A DNA stretch of 64,000 bases from JAJFUG01 sp964473155 (GTDB lineage Bacteria > Gemmatimonadota > Glassbacteria > GWA2-58-10): the NCBI GenBank assembly GCA_964473155.1, contig CAYYNT010000008.1:1-64000 (forward strand), written 5' to 3'. The notes below the pieces were generated by a model that made no database searches, was not told the DNA's origin, and saw only the letters and a program-made list of their open reading frames with translations. Positions 1-7,869 of this stretch are shown here, piece by piece (positions within the stretch are counted from its first letter, which is position 1; the number at the start of each line of letters is the position of its first letter). Position numbers and translations under genes: made by a program.

Positions 1-695
1 GGACGGTCGCTCTGGCCCAGAAGGTAGCCCTCCCAGTCCACGTCCTCCCGGCGGACATCCCCGAACTGGCGCTCCCAGCGCGGCCCTGCGTCGTTCCATT
101 TCAGGTCGATCACGCTCACCTGGCCCAGCCCGCCGCGCAGCATGAACTCCGCCCCGGCCATGTATATCCCGTCGCTGCGGCGCTGGGTGCCCACCTGCAC
201 GATCCGTCCGCTGCGTTTGACCGCTTCAGTGGCGGCAATCAGCTCCTCCAGGGTGCGCGAGAGCGGCTTTTCGCAGAACGCGTCCTTGCCCGCCTCCACC
301 GCGGCCTTGAGTATGGTGCAGTGGCCGTGGTCCGGAGTGGTGACCATCACGGCGTCTATGTCCGGGGCGGCCAGGAGGTCCTGGTAGCGCGTGAAAGTGC
401 GCGGGGCGCGGCCGGTTTTCTCCTTCACCGCCGCGGCTGTCTTTTCCAGGTTCACTTTCCAGACATCGCACAGGGCGGCGAACTCGAAATTCTCCGCGTC
501 CATGAAAGCGAACATGTCGCCCATCAGCGAGGCGAACCGGTTGCCGCAGCCGACCACGCCGATACGCAGACGGTCATTGGCGCCGGGCACACGGGCCAGA
601 GAGGAGGCGGGCATGGAGAGCGCCGCTCCGGCCAGCCCTCCGGCGGCCAGGGTGATAAAGCGCCTGCGGTCCAGGCCCGGCTTTGCTTTGCGCAT
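1..695 (-). CDS. Tat-exported Gfo/Idh/MocA-family oxidoreductase (3' end cut by window edge)
   Basis: The reading frame is open from an ATG at 695 to the window edge, so the C-terminus is missing. A GGAGG-containing Shine-Dalgarno lies about 7 nt upstream of the ATG. The N-terminus has a twin-arginine motif (RRRF, residues 10-13) followed by a hydrophobic Ala/Gly/Leu stretch, so folded export with bound cofactor through Tat is likely. A Rossmann NAD(P) motif (GVVGCG, residues about 46-51) and the family's EKP motif (residues 142-144, Lys143) are present. Family members oxidise or epimerise sugars and sugar-like substrates; the substrate here cannot be read from sequence. The family assignment is firm. 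A role in glycan processing is inferred from the neighbours. Confidence 0.9.
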   Translation of the reverse strand, partial: MRKAKPGLDRRRFITLAAGGLAGAALSMPASSLARVPGANDRLRIGVVGCGNRFASLMGDMFAFMDAENFEFAALCDVWKVNLEKTAAAVKEKTGRAPRTFTRYQDLLAAPDIDAVMVTTPDHGHCTILKAAVEAGKDAFCEKPLSRTLEELIAATEAVKRSGRIVQVGTQRRSDGIYMAGAEFMLRGGLGQVSVIDLKWNDAGPRWERQFGDVRREDVDWEGYLLGQSDR

Positions 696-830
696 GACAG
701 ACCTCCTCCGGGCAACAGCCCGGACAACCACGTGGTCTGAAACTTACTTGAGAGTTGATAGGCGATTCCGGGAAAAACTTTGTGCAGGTATGATATTAAA
801 ACGCCGGATGAGAAAGGTCAATCAAACATA

Positions 831-868
831 AAAAGGCCGTCTCCTTAATTTATCCGGAACGGCCTTTT
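831..868. terminator. Intrinsic terminator hairpin, copy 1 of a duplicated 3' end
   Basis: A perfect 10-bp stem (AAAAGGCCGT / ACGGCCTTTT) encloses an 18-nt loop, with A and T runs on the two sides, so it could stop transcription in either direction. The same hairpin and flank recur with substitutions at 3027-3061 after the intact SDR-like gene. Confidence 0.65.
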
Positions 869-894
869 CTTTTCATTTCTCTTGTTTAACTGCC

Positions 895-960
895 TCAGAT
901 CGCCATGCCCACCTTGTGGTCCAGGTGCAGCGAGGTCCCACGCCTCACGGATAGCACCGG
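895..960 (-). pseudogene. Remnant: C-terminal tail of a paralogue of the SDR-like protein at 3090-4178
   Basis: In the minus frame that ends at a TGA at 895-897, the tail reads ...TSLHLDHKVGMAI. This matches the C-terminus of the SDR-like protein (...VSLHLDHKVGLAI), and the DNA match continues through the downstream terminator. Upstream of roughly 950 the similarity fades. The same frame runs back to the stop codon of the membrane-protein gene at 1003. No start codon or upstream body remains, so this is a tail fragment, not a gene. It marks one border of an inserted or rearranged segment. Confidence 0.6.
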
Positions 961-1002
961 CGGTGAACCCGAAGCTATCCTTTGTATAATCTGGCCGTTT
1001 GA

Positions 1003-1626
1003 TTAATAAAGGAAACGGCTGTCCATGAAATGCCTCAGCATTCCAGGCAGCGGAGTGTTCCAGTACAGCACAAGCAGGCTGTACAGCGCAGCCTGCAAGA
1101 TTAAAACCTTTTTGTATAATGAATATTTTTTTAGCCGTTGAATTTCAGTGTAGCTGAAACGCAAAAGCAGGGAAGGAATAACATAGACCGCCAGAAAAAG
1201 AATTGAGAATATTATTGACCAGAAAGCTTTGCTCCAATTTTCACCCGATCCGGCTGTCAATCCCGTCAAATGGATTGTGACATAAGGATGGACTGCGATT
1301 AATACGAGTACCGCCATTGTCAAGATTATCCCGCGTACTGCAACGCCGTTCGATTTATTCCTTTTCCTGATCCAGTTCAGCCAGAACAAGACGGTATATG
1401 GCAATGCGTTTAAAGCAGTCAACAAGACCACCAGAACAAGGAACAGCATTATTATTACGCCATGGACATGGGCCAGAAGAGTATAACTCCCATGCGCATA
1501 CATGATTGAATACTCATCAATACTGTCCATTCCAAAAACATCGCCCAGAAGGACACTGATGACCACTACAAAGACCACGATGGACATATGAATTATATGC
1601 AAACAGAGCGCCCTGTCACCGTTCAT
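1003..1626 (-). CDS. Hypothetical multi-pass membrane protein
   Basis: This is a 207-residue protein with about five hydrophobic segments: residues about 9-30, 50-78, 98-122, 133-158 and 170-190. A basic loop (IRKRNK) separates the second and third. I recognise no family motif. Its ATG at 1626 lies inside the last codons of the upstream gene, which ends at 1616 in the same direction with an overlap of about 11 nt. The two are therefore likely translated together and act together, for example as a soluble protein with a membrane partner. Base composition is clearly more AT-rich than the carbohydrate genes around it. It stops just before the duplicated tail fragment at 895-960. Confidence 0.7.
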   Translation of the reverse strand: MNGDRALCLHIIHMSIVVFVVVISVLLGDVFGMDSIDEYSIMYAHGSYTLLAHVHGVIIMLFLVLVVLLTALNALPYTVLFWLNWIRKRNKSNGVAVRGIILTMAVLVLIAVHPYVTIHLTGLTAGSGENWSKAFWSIIFSILFLAVYVIPSLLLRFSYTEIQRLKKYSLYKKVLILQAALYSLLVLYWNTPLPGMLRHFMDSRFLY

Positions 1627-2835
1627 CGTTTAGACACTCCTTTATCACCCAAAGATGCCAGGCAAGATAGCCCTCGCCTATGTAAAGATACTTCTGCTNN
1701 NNNNNNNNNNNNNNNNNNNNNNNNNNNNNNNNNNNNNNNNNNNNNNNNNNNNNNNNNNNNNNNNNNNNNNNNNNNNNNNNNNNNNNNNNNNNNNNNNNAT
1801 CACCCAAAGATGCCAGGCAAGATAGCCCTCGCCTATGTAAAGATACTTCTGCTTTTTACTACTTTCGGACATCCTCTCCAGTTGAACTTCGAGGCTTTTA
1901 TTTTCTTTTTCCAATCCCCGCTTGAAGAACGTCACAAGCAGCGCGTCCTTTTCTTCCTTGTTCAGGTTTTCGAATACTTTTCTCATCTCCGAGGGAAGAC
2001 GGTTTACATAATCAGCCAGACAATCCTGCGCTTCGCGTATTGCGGCGGCTGTAAACCTGACACAGCCTTTATCGGTGCAAAGATAATCTTCCAAAGCCAT
2101 ATTTTGGGGTATAGCAATTGAATAACGCGCTTTTAATCTCTCAGCAGTAAAATAATCAATATTGCTCTTTCCAAAGTCATTATATCTCGGCTTATTCTTC
2201 AATATCCCTGGCATTCTGTCCTGAATTGGGTCAAACCACCACCTCCTGCGCCCATACTCATCCGCAAAAGCGGCCTCGACCGCGCGCAGGTTTGCCTGGA
2301 ACTCCCGCGCCGCAACGCTCAACAGCTCATGCAGCTCCGCCACCTTATCCAAAGCCCGCTCTTTGTACTCGTTCTCCTCCATCACCTTACCGGAATCCTT
2401 CTCCGCCGCTTCCAACGACAGACGATACTTGATCCGGCTGGACTGCCGTTCGGCATCCGCCAGCACCCACTCATTCCAGGCCAGATGGTATTCCTCCACC
2501 CGGCCCGTCTCTGCCACCTGCCGCAGCGCATCATCAAGGTTGCTCCGGCTGAGAGAGAGCAGCTCGCCCTCCCGCCCGCTGAGGTTGCTGTCCCCGGCCA
2601 GAAGGTTCATTTCCCGCACCAGGCGCAGGCTGCGCTTTAACTGCTCTTTCAGCCGCGTCTCCAGTTTTTCCTCCAGATCCACCCGGCCCAAGCTGCAATC
2701 ACAATTCGGGTGCAACGGCGGACGGCATTCCGGCTCGGTGTGATGCAGCCCGCAACGGCCCAGACAAGCCTCACAGTCACCGCCCCACCAGATCCAGACA
2801 GTCCTCTTCCCGGTTGCGACAGCCAGCTCTTCCAT
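1616..2835 (-). CDS. Cys/His-motif coiled-coil protein with phage-head-like HPNC motif (interrupted by assembly gap)
   Basis: Read from the ATG at 2835, the frame runs into the N gap at 1799. If the identical 55-bp repeats on both sides of the gap are merged, the frame continues into IKECLNDER and stops at 1616, giving about 354 residues. The N-terminus carries a Cys/His cluster (WWGGDCEACLGRCGLHH, then CRPPLHPNCDC). Its PPLHPNC(R/D)C part resembles the end of Mu gpF/SPP1 gp7-type phage head-morphogenesis proteins and probably binds a metal; this resemblance is recalled, not searched. Long charged helical or coiled-coil segments follow (residues about 50-190), then a mixed C-terminal half. 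There is no signal peptide. It overlaps the start of the downstream membrane-protein gene. Function unknown. Confidence 0.65.
1644..1853. repeat. Exact 55-bp direct repeat on both sides of the N gap
   Basis: Positions 1644-1698 and 1799-1853 are identical over 55 bases and are separated only by the 100 Ns. Both are the same piece of the coding region that ends at 1616. The best explanation is two contigs that overlap by an assembly k-mer of 55 and were joined with a fixed-size gap. Confidence 0.9.
1699..1798. other. Assembly gap (100 Ns), probably of zero true length
   Basis: This is a run of exactly 100 Ns. Collapsing the 55-bp repeats on its two sides restores one open frame with a sensible stop and an overlap with the next gene. 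Confidence 0.95.
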
Positions 2836-3026
2836 ATCTCCCCACCGCTCACGACAATCGATTAAGGTTTAATTTGTACATGTATTTCAGTATTTCAATA
2901 CCCTTAAATCTGTTACGACAATTTAACATTCCCGAATAAGTCTGTCCAGCGTGCTTGGTTCATTTAATAACGAACAGAGCGAAAAGTGCGGAATAATTAT
3001 CAGGCCTGTTTCCCTCTGCCAATAAA

Positions 3027-3061
3027 AAGGCCGCCTCCTTAATGTATCCGGAAGCGGCCTT
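3027..3061 (-). terminator. Rho-independent terminator of the SDR-like/DapA-like operon
   Basis: The stem is AAGGCCGC / GCGGCCTT. On the minus strand it is followed by a T-rich run (TTTTTATT) and lies about 30 bp after the stop of the SDR-like gene. The stretch from 2836 to 3026 upstream of it is AT-rich and holds no gene that I can see; it probably contains the promoter of the gene starting at 2835. Confidence 0.75.
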
Positions 3062-3089
3062 ATCTTTTCATTATTCTGTTTTAACTGCC

Positions 3090-4178
3090 TCAGATCGCCA
3101 GACCCACCTTGTGGTCCAGGTGCAACGATACCCCGCCGCGCTTTATCCAGCGCGCCTGGCAGGCAAGAAGGTCCTCCAGCGAGTCCAGGGGCGGGCCGTA
3201 GAGTTTCCGCGTGCGGGAGTCATCCGCCAGAAGGTGGAACCGCCGCGGCGCGCCGAAAATGCGCGGCTCTGTCCCGAACTCCAGTCCGGCCGCCCCGGCA
3301 ACCTGGTCCAGGGTCACCGTGTGGCCCGAGATGTTGAGCACGCTCACCGGGTTAGAGGCCGCCTGCACGGCCAGGATCGCGTAAATGTTGGCGTCGCGGT
3401 GGCTGATTATGTTGAACGCCCAGAGCTTGCGCCGGTCCAGCCCGGCCCCGTCGCGCACGGACAGCATCGGCGGCTCCAGACCGCCGTAGGTGAAATTGGT
3501 CATGTACATGGCGCGCAGGATCACCCCCCGCGAAGCCCCCTCCTCGCCGCTCTGCAAGACAAGCCTGAGTATCTCCTCCTTGTTCCGGATCGACTCGCCG
3601 TAGATATTGCCCGGCTTGGCCATCAGCCAGGCATCCTCCCGCGCCTGACTGTCTATCGGGGTGAGCGGCAGCGGGTTGCCCGAGCCGATCATGGCGATAT
3701 CCGCCCCGCGGCGGTGCAGGGTGAAAATGAGCGAGGGGATCACCTTGCCGTACAGGTCACACAGGCGCATGTACTCCTCGCGGGTCTCCGTGGTGCGGAA
3801 CTTGTAGCCGATCCCGTAGATAATCCAGGGCGCGTCAACCGGCACCGCAGCCAGGTCGCGGAAAGTCAGGCGCAGCATGTCCACCCGGTGTACATCGAAC
3901 AGGCCCGCATACGGCGCGAACCGTCCCTTTATCTCACGGTCCGTGCTGAACCGGCTGACCAGGTGCACCTTGCGCCCGGCGGTCCCGGTCTCGCGCACCG
4001 CGCGCAGGACCATCTCGGTCAGGTCGCTCATCCACTTGCCCGTGGCCCCATAGATGACAATATCTTCCCGGCCGCGCCGCGCGACCAGCTCCAGCACCCG
4101 GCTGTCCGGGCGCGACATGTACTCGTTCAGGTCGTCCGGGCTGACAGTGTCCATGCCCGTCAGGTCTTTCCAGGCCAT
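3090..4178 (-). CDS. NAD(P)-dependent SDR-like epimerase/dehydratase
   Basis: This 362-residue protein has a cofactor-binding motif typical of extended short-chain dehydrogenases (VIYGATGKW, residues 41-49) after a short N-terminal extension. A YGES segment with a nearby Lys lies where extended SDRs carry their YxxxK pair, but the spacing is not canonical, so catalytic activity is uncertain. It has no signal peptide and is presumably cytoplasmic. It lies 25 bp after the DapA/NanA-like gene on the same strand, so the two form an operon that probably handles one small sugar-derived metabolite. Its C-terminal 18 or so codons are duplicated at 895-960. Could also be an atypical NmrA-like sensor. 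Confidence 0.75.
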   Translation of the reverse strand: MAWKDLTGMDTVSPDDLNEYMSRPDSRVLELVARRGREDIVIYGATGKWMSDLTEMVLRAVRETGTAGRKVHLVSRFSTDREIKGRFAPYAGLFDVHRVDMLRLTFRDLAAVPVDAPWIIYGIGYKFRTTETREEYMRLCDLYGKVIPSLIFTLHRRGADIAMIGSGNPLPLTPIDSQAREDAWLMAKPGNIYGESIRNKEEILRLVLQSGEEGASRGVILRAMYMTNFTYGGLEPPMLSVRDGAGLDRRKLWAFNIISHRDANIYAILAVQAASNPVSVLNISGHTVTLDQVAGAAGLEFGTEPRIFGAPRRFHLLADDSRTRKLYGPPLDSLEDLLACQARWIKRGGVSLHLDHKVGLAI

Positions 4179-4203
4179 TATAGATCGTTCTCCTTCCGTC
4201 CGG

Positions 4204-5337
4204 TCACTTCCCGCTCCTCCAGGCCTCCAGGCGCTCGCGGGTCACGAAAGCGTCATCGGTCAGTTGCGGACGCGCGCCGTAGGCCAGGTCTATCTCGCGC
4301 TCCAGGCCGGGGCGTCCGCACTCCACGCGCACCGCATCGCCGGGGCCGAACCAGCGGATATCGGTGGTCTTCTCATGGATCACGCCCAGGCGGCGCAGAC
4401 GGTAATGAATACCATAGACGCTGTTCTCGAAAGGCGGCGAGCCGGGCAGGTCCATGCTGTCGAACACGGCCCAGTTCATCGCGGTCACATCCGCCGCCAG
4501 TTCAGTAAGCTGATCGCGGGTCAGCGCCTCATCGCCGCGTCCCTGCTCCTCCAGCTCGCGCCAGCGCTTGACACGCCGCACCAGGTCCACCGCCGCGTGC
4601 GTCTCGCTGGCGAAATGCCCGAGCAGACCGGCCGTGATCCGAAGGCGTATTTCAGGCTTTTCCGGGTGCGTCCAGGCGCGGGCCAGGTCGCCCACGATGT
4701 AGTCGTCGTTGCCCGTGGCCATCACCAGCTCAGACGTGCGCCCGCTGCGCACCGCGGCTATCATCAGGTCATCCGTGCGCCGCCGGTCGAACGGAGCGGC
4801 CTTGGCCCCGGCTGCGAACTCGAACAGCCCCTCCCAGAACGGCGGGCTGAAATCGCGCCCGCCCACGGCCCGCTGAAGGTAGAACCCATAGACCGGGACA
4901 ACGGTAGCCATTTCGCGCAGAAGCGCCAGGCTGTCCTTCTCATCCAGAGCCTTTCCACGGCTGTCCACCAGGGCAGTCGGGGCGACCATCACCACCTCGA
5001 ACCCGGCCTCTTTCGCCAGGCGCAGCATCTCGAAGCCCCTGGGGCCGCCCACCGCGGCCATGCGGAACATGCGCGCGCTGTCGCCGTGTCGCGCCTGCAT
5101 GCGGGAGACCAGCTCCAGCCATTGGGCGTACAGTTCAAGACTTCCGCGGGCGAACTGGCCGGTGTGCGTGCCTGGGACCACGGCCGCGGCCCCGGAGTCG
5201 ATGTAGTAGCGGGTCAGGCATTCCTGCTGGGCGGTGAGCATGTGGCCCTTCTCGTTCAGCATCAGGGGGCAGGGGACCAGGACATCCGCCTGTTTCATTT
5301 TTTCGAGCGTGGCGCCCGGCAGCTTTGCAAAGGGCAT
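4204..5337 (-). CDS. DapA/NanA-superfamily (dihydrodipicolinate synthase-like) aldolase
   Basis: This 377-residue protein has the N-terminal glycine-rich signature of class I aldolases of this superfamily (SGAAAVVPGTHTGQF, residues 48-62). It also has a Tyr-bearing strand (VYGFYLQ, Tyr150/Tyr153) where the family's catalytic Tyr sits, and a Lys in GAKAAPFD (Lys179) placed as the Schiff-base lysine. The usual family length is about 290-310, so the C-terminal extension (residues about 300-377) is unusual. Family members cleave or condense pyruvate with an aldehyde; the substrate here is unknown. It is first in a two-gene operon with the SDR-like gene. The start ATG at 5337 has a GGAGAA-type Shine-Dalgarno. 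No signal peptide. Confidence 0.75.
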   Translation of the reverse strand: MPFAKLPGATLEKMKQADVLVPCPLMLNEKGHMLTAQQECLTRYYIDSGAAAVVPGTHTGQFARGSLELYAQWLELVSRMQARHGDSARMFRMAAVGGPRGFEMLRLAKEAGFEVVMVAPTALVDSRGKALDEKDSLALLREMATVVPVYGFYLQRAVGGRDFSPPFWEGLFEFAAGAKAAPFDRRRTDDLMIAAVRSGRTSELVMATGNDDYIVGDLARAWTHPEKPEIRLRITAGLLGHFASETHAAVDLVRRVKRWRELEEQGRGDEALTRDQLTELAADVTAMNWAVFDSMDLPGSPPFENSVYGIHYRLRRLGVIHEKTTDIRWFGPGDAVRVECGRPGLEREIDLAYGARPQLTDDAFVTRERLEAWRSGK

Positions 5338-5598
5338 GATCTTTTCTCCGTATGTATTCCGGGGCCGGGAAAGCGAAAGGCCGGAGGCCCGCCCGCCGGA
5401 AACTTCCCGGTCCGGCGGCCGCCCGGCTCCGGGCGTGGCGCGGTTGCGAGTGATTGAATGAGACTGACTATATTTTAGCGTTTTTCAGGCCCGGACGCAA
5501 TGGGGGAAAAAGCGCCGGGCCAGAAAGGGGCGGGATCGGAAGAGGCAATACACTCCTTCCTGATTACTCAGACTCCAGGCTGTGCTGAATTATTCTAA

Positions 5599-7794
5599 TT
5601 ACTCCGCCTTGATCTCAAACACCACCCCTTCATTATCCCAGCAACCGGACGTAAGATCATATGCCTCGACAAGCAGACGGTATTTACCGGATTGTAACTG
5701 ATCTGTTTCGAGAATGAACGACTCGACTGCCCTATCTTTAAAATCCCTGTTGCTCTCACGTCCAAAGGCAAGAGTGATGCTGGTGCCGCCTTTTTGTTCA
5801 CCGAATGACAGCCATTCGGTCATTACATTTTTAATACGTCCAAGAATCCCGGATTCTCCTTCGATCCGCACCACATCGATATATTCTTTATATCTCCCGA
5901 TACTGTCCGCTGCAAGTTTGAGATTATAATATTCAAGATAAACTCTAACCTTCTCACCACGGCTGAAAACGAAAGATGGTCTTGGAATGAAGTCCACGCC
6001 GCATCTGTTAAAGCATTCCTTATTCTCATCAGGATCAATTCCCAACACAATGCCAGATATTTGAAGACTGTCTTTCTTAAAAGCTATTAAATCCAATTCA
6101 CCCCCACCGACCCAAGATTTACAATCAGATTTCATTTCGAAATAGTACTTCTGCATTCCCGGCAAGCACGACAAACTATGCACGGCAAGCCAGTTGGAGT
6201 CTCCCCGATTATTAACCGGATAAACCGGGCTATCAAACCTTACAAGCTCCTGCCACAACGTGTCAAAGATTGCAGCCCTCGCCAGGGGCCGTATTTGAGG
6301 CCCCTGAGGCTGCTCCTGTAGAATAGTTACTTCAATACCGTAATTGGTGGTGTCTTTAAACTGAACAACATAGTAATCGTCTTGCTCAACAATTGTCGTA
6401 TCCTCATACAATTGCCTATCCATCGCCTTATTAATATCTCCAAGGGCAATCCCCGGCCAGTCAAGAGTACGATAAATGAACCCTCCCGCAAAAGGGTATT
6501 CTTCAAAAATGAACGGCACCCGACCGTACCACCATATTTCCATCTTGTTCATTAATTTTTCGTTGTAAGTAATCGAGGTTCCCCTCAGCATTCTTGGATT
6601 GTTTTCCGGATGCCCTATTATCAGATTATCCGGCGGCCCAAAACGCAAATAAAGGAGACCTCTGGTATCCAAAGTTTTCCCCCTGCTTTTATGAAAGAGA
6701 TCTCGAGGGGAAAAATTATTCGTCAAAGATCTGAATGAAAGCATATAATTCGTATCGATGCTCTTCTGAAAGCGTGTACCTATCATTCGCAGGCGATAAT
6801 TATTCTCGGCATATTGCAGACGTTTATAATGCTCCACGAGGCGAAAGTTAATATCGGATAATTTCTGAGGGTTGATGCTGTTCCAGAAGTACTGAAGAAA
6901 TTCTTTCTCTCTATTCTGGTTTATTGCACTGGTGCATCTCTCAATGTCCTCTTGCCCAAAAATAGTTTCAGCATCCATAAGAAGACGGTTAAAACTGTTT
7001 TCTTTATCGGCCAAATCCACTGATTGCCAGTATAATTTCTGGAAGGAAAAATAATCATTGTGAGACAACTTGCAGCGCGCTTCAATTAAATACAAGTCGG
7101 CATGATTAAAATGTGGAAAACGTCTTCTTATTCCATTTATTGCACATAATGCACTGTCGGGTCCATTCGCCAATAATTCATCCCATGCCATATTAAGCCA
7201 TATTTCAGGAGCAATATCACTACGCTCCAGATTATTCTTAATGATTTGATTCACCGTTCGAATTTCTTTTATTGTTTTGTCTTCTATGCTGTCCTGCCAA
7301 ATAGAACAGACATCTCTATAAAAAAGATCCAGTGCAAGTAGATCAAGCAAGACTACTTTTGATGCCAGCATATCACCAAAATCATCAGGATCAAAAAGAG
7401 TTTTGTATTTAAGATACAGCGCCTCCTTGTTTTCAGGCCAAAGAATCAAAGCTTTATTCAGATTTAAAATCAACTGCTTTCCTTTATTCTTATCGGATTG
7501 GAACGTTTGCCCCAATCCTGTATACGCCAACGAACGGAGCCGCCGATCTTTGGAAGATAATGCTTTCCTATAATAATCGCGCGATTCTGCGACTTTACCG
7601 CTTTTTAGACATCCGTAAGCATCCTCAAGCAGTGTTGCGCTTTTTCTGTCACTGGACTCTTCAAGTATCTCTCTAATAAACACACTATCTAATTCAAATA
7701 TCTGCTCTTTGAGCGCCCAACTAATTTCACAGCACAACACAATAAATATCAATGCTCCCTTTATTGACTTTACAATATTCCCTTTGATATTCAT
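5599..7794 (-). CDS. Exported GWxTD-domain-like protein with N-terminal TPR-like repeats
   Basis: The ATG at 7794 is preferred because a GGAG motif sits 8 nt upstream and a signal peptide follows directly (IKGALIFIVLCCEISWA). Residues about 40-130 look like TPR helices. The central part (residues about 300-420) has the feel of a GWxTD domain: an FW...P stretch, a tyrosine-rich helix, then TRGLLYLRFGPPD, the family's hallmark of a strand ending in YGPPD. The C-terminal third is beta-rich. GWxTD proteins occur in Bacteroidota, Acidobacteriota and related phyla and their function is poorly known. The gene is strikingly AT-rich compared with its neighbours, which suggests separate ancestry. A strong hairpin at 7823-7861 separates it from the lipoprotein gene upstream. 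Confidence 0.7.
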   Translation of the reverse strand: MNIKGNIVKSIKGALIFIVLCCEISWALKEQIFELDSVFIREILEESSDRKSATLLEDAYGCLKSGKVAESRDYYRKALSSKDRRLRSLAYTGLGQTFQSDKNKGKQLILNLNKALILWPENKEALYLKYKTLFDPDDFGDMLASKVVLLDLLALDLFYRDVCSIWQDSIEDKTIKEIRTVNQIIKNNLERSDIAPEIWLNMAWDELLANGPDSALCAINGIRRRFPHFNHADLYLIEARCKLSHNDYFSFQKLYWQSVDLADKENSFNRLLMDAETIFGQEDIERCTSAINQNREKEFLQYFWNSINPQKLSDINFRLVEHYKRLQYAENNYRLRMIGTRFQKSIDTNYMLSFRSLTNNFSPRDLFHKSRGKTLDTRGLLYLRFGPPDNLIIGHPENNPRMLRGTSITYNEKLMNKMEIWWYGRVPFIFEEYPFAGGFIYRTLDWPGIALGDINKAMDRQLYEDTTIVEQDDYYVVQFKDTTNYGIEVTILQEQPQGPQIRPLARAAIFDTLWQELVRFDSPVYPVNNRGDSNWLAVHSLSCLPGMQKYYFEMKSDCKSWVGGGELDLIAFKKDSLQISGIVLGIDPDENKECFNRCGVDFIPRPSFVFSRGEKVRVYLEYYNLKLAADSIGRYKEYIDVVRIEGESGILGRIKNVMTEWLSFGEQKGGTSITLAFGRESNRDFKDRAVESFILETDQLQSGKYRLLVEAYDLTSGCWDNEGVVFEIKAE

Positions 7795-7822
7795 ATCTTC
7801 TCTCCTCAAGGCATTGATAAAA

Positions 7823-7861
7823 CCCTAAGTATTGGATTTATACTCCTTCCAATACTTAGGG
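7823..7861 (-). terminator. Strong hairpin terminator after the lipoprotein gene
   Basis: A perfect 14-bp stem (CCCTAAGTATTGGA and its complement) has an 11-nt loop. It begins 9 bp beyond the lipoprotein stop. On the minus strand it is followed by TTTT, so it should end or attenuate transcription before the GWxTD-like gene. Confidence 0.8.
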
Positions 7862-7869
7862 CTCCTTCC

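Noticed and set aside
1616..2835. Complete prophage around the HPNC-motif protein
   Set aside because: No terminase, portal, tail or integrase gene lies nearby; only the motif recalls phage head proteins.
3042..4508. Long plus-strand reading frame opposite the SDR-like gene, and similar long antisense frames throughout
   Set aside because: These are shadows in GC-rich genes: no signal peptide, no family motif, and high Arg/Pro/Gly/Ala content typical of wrong frames.
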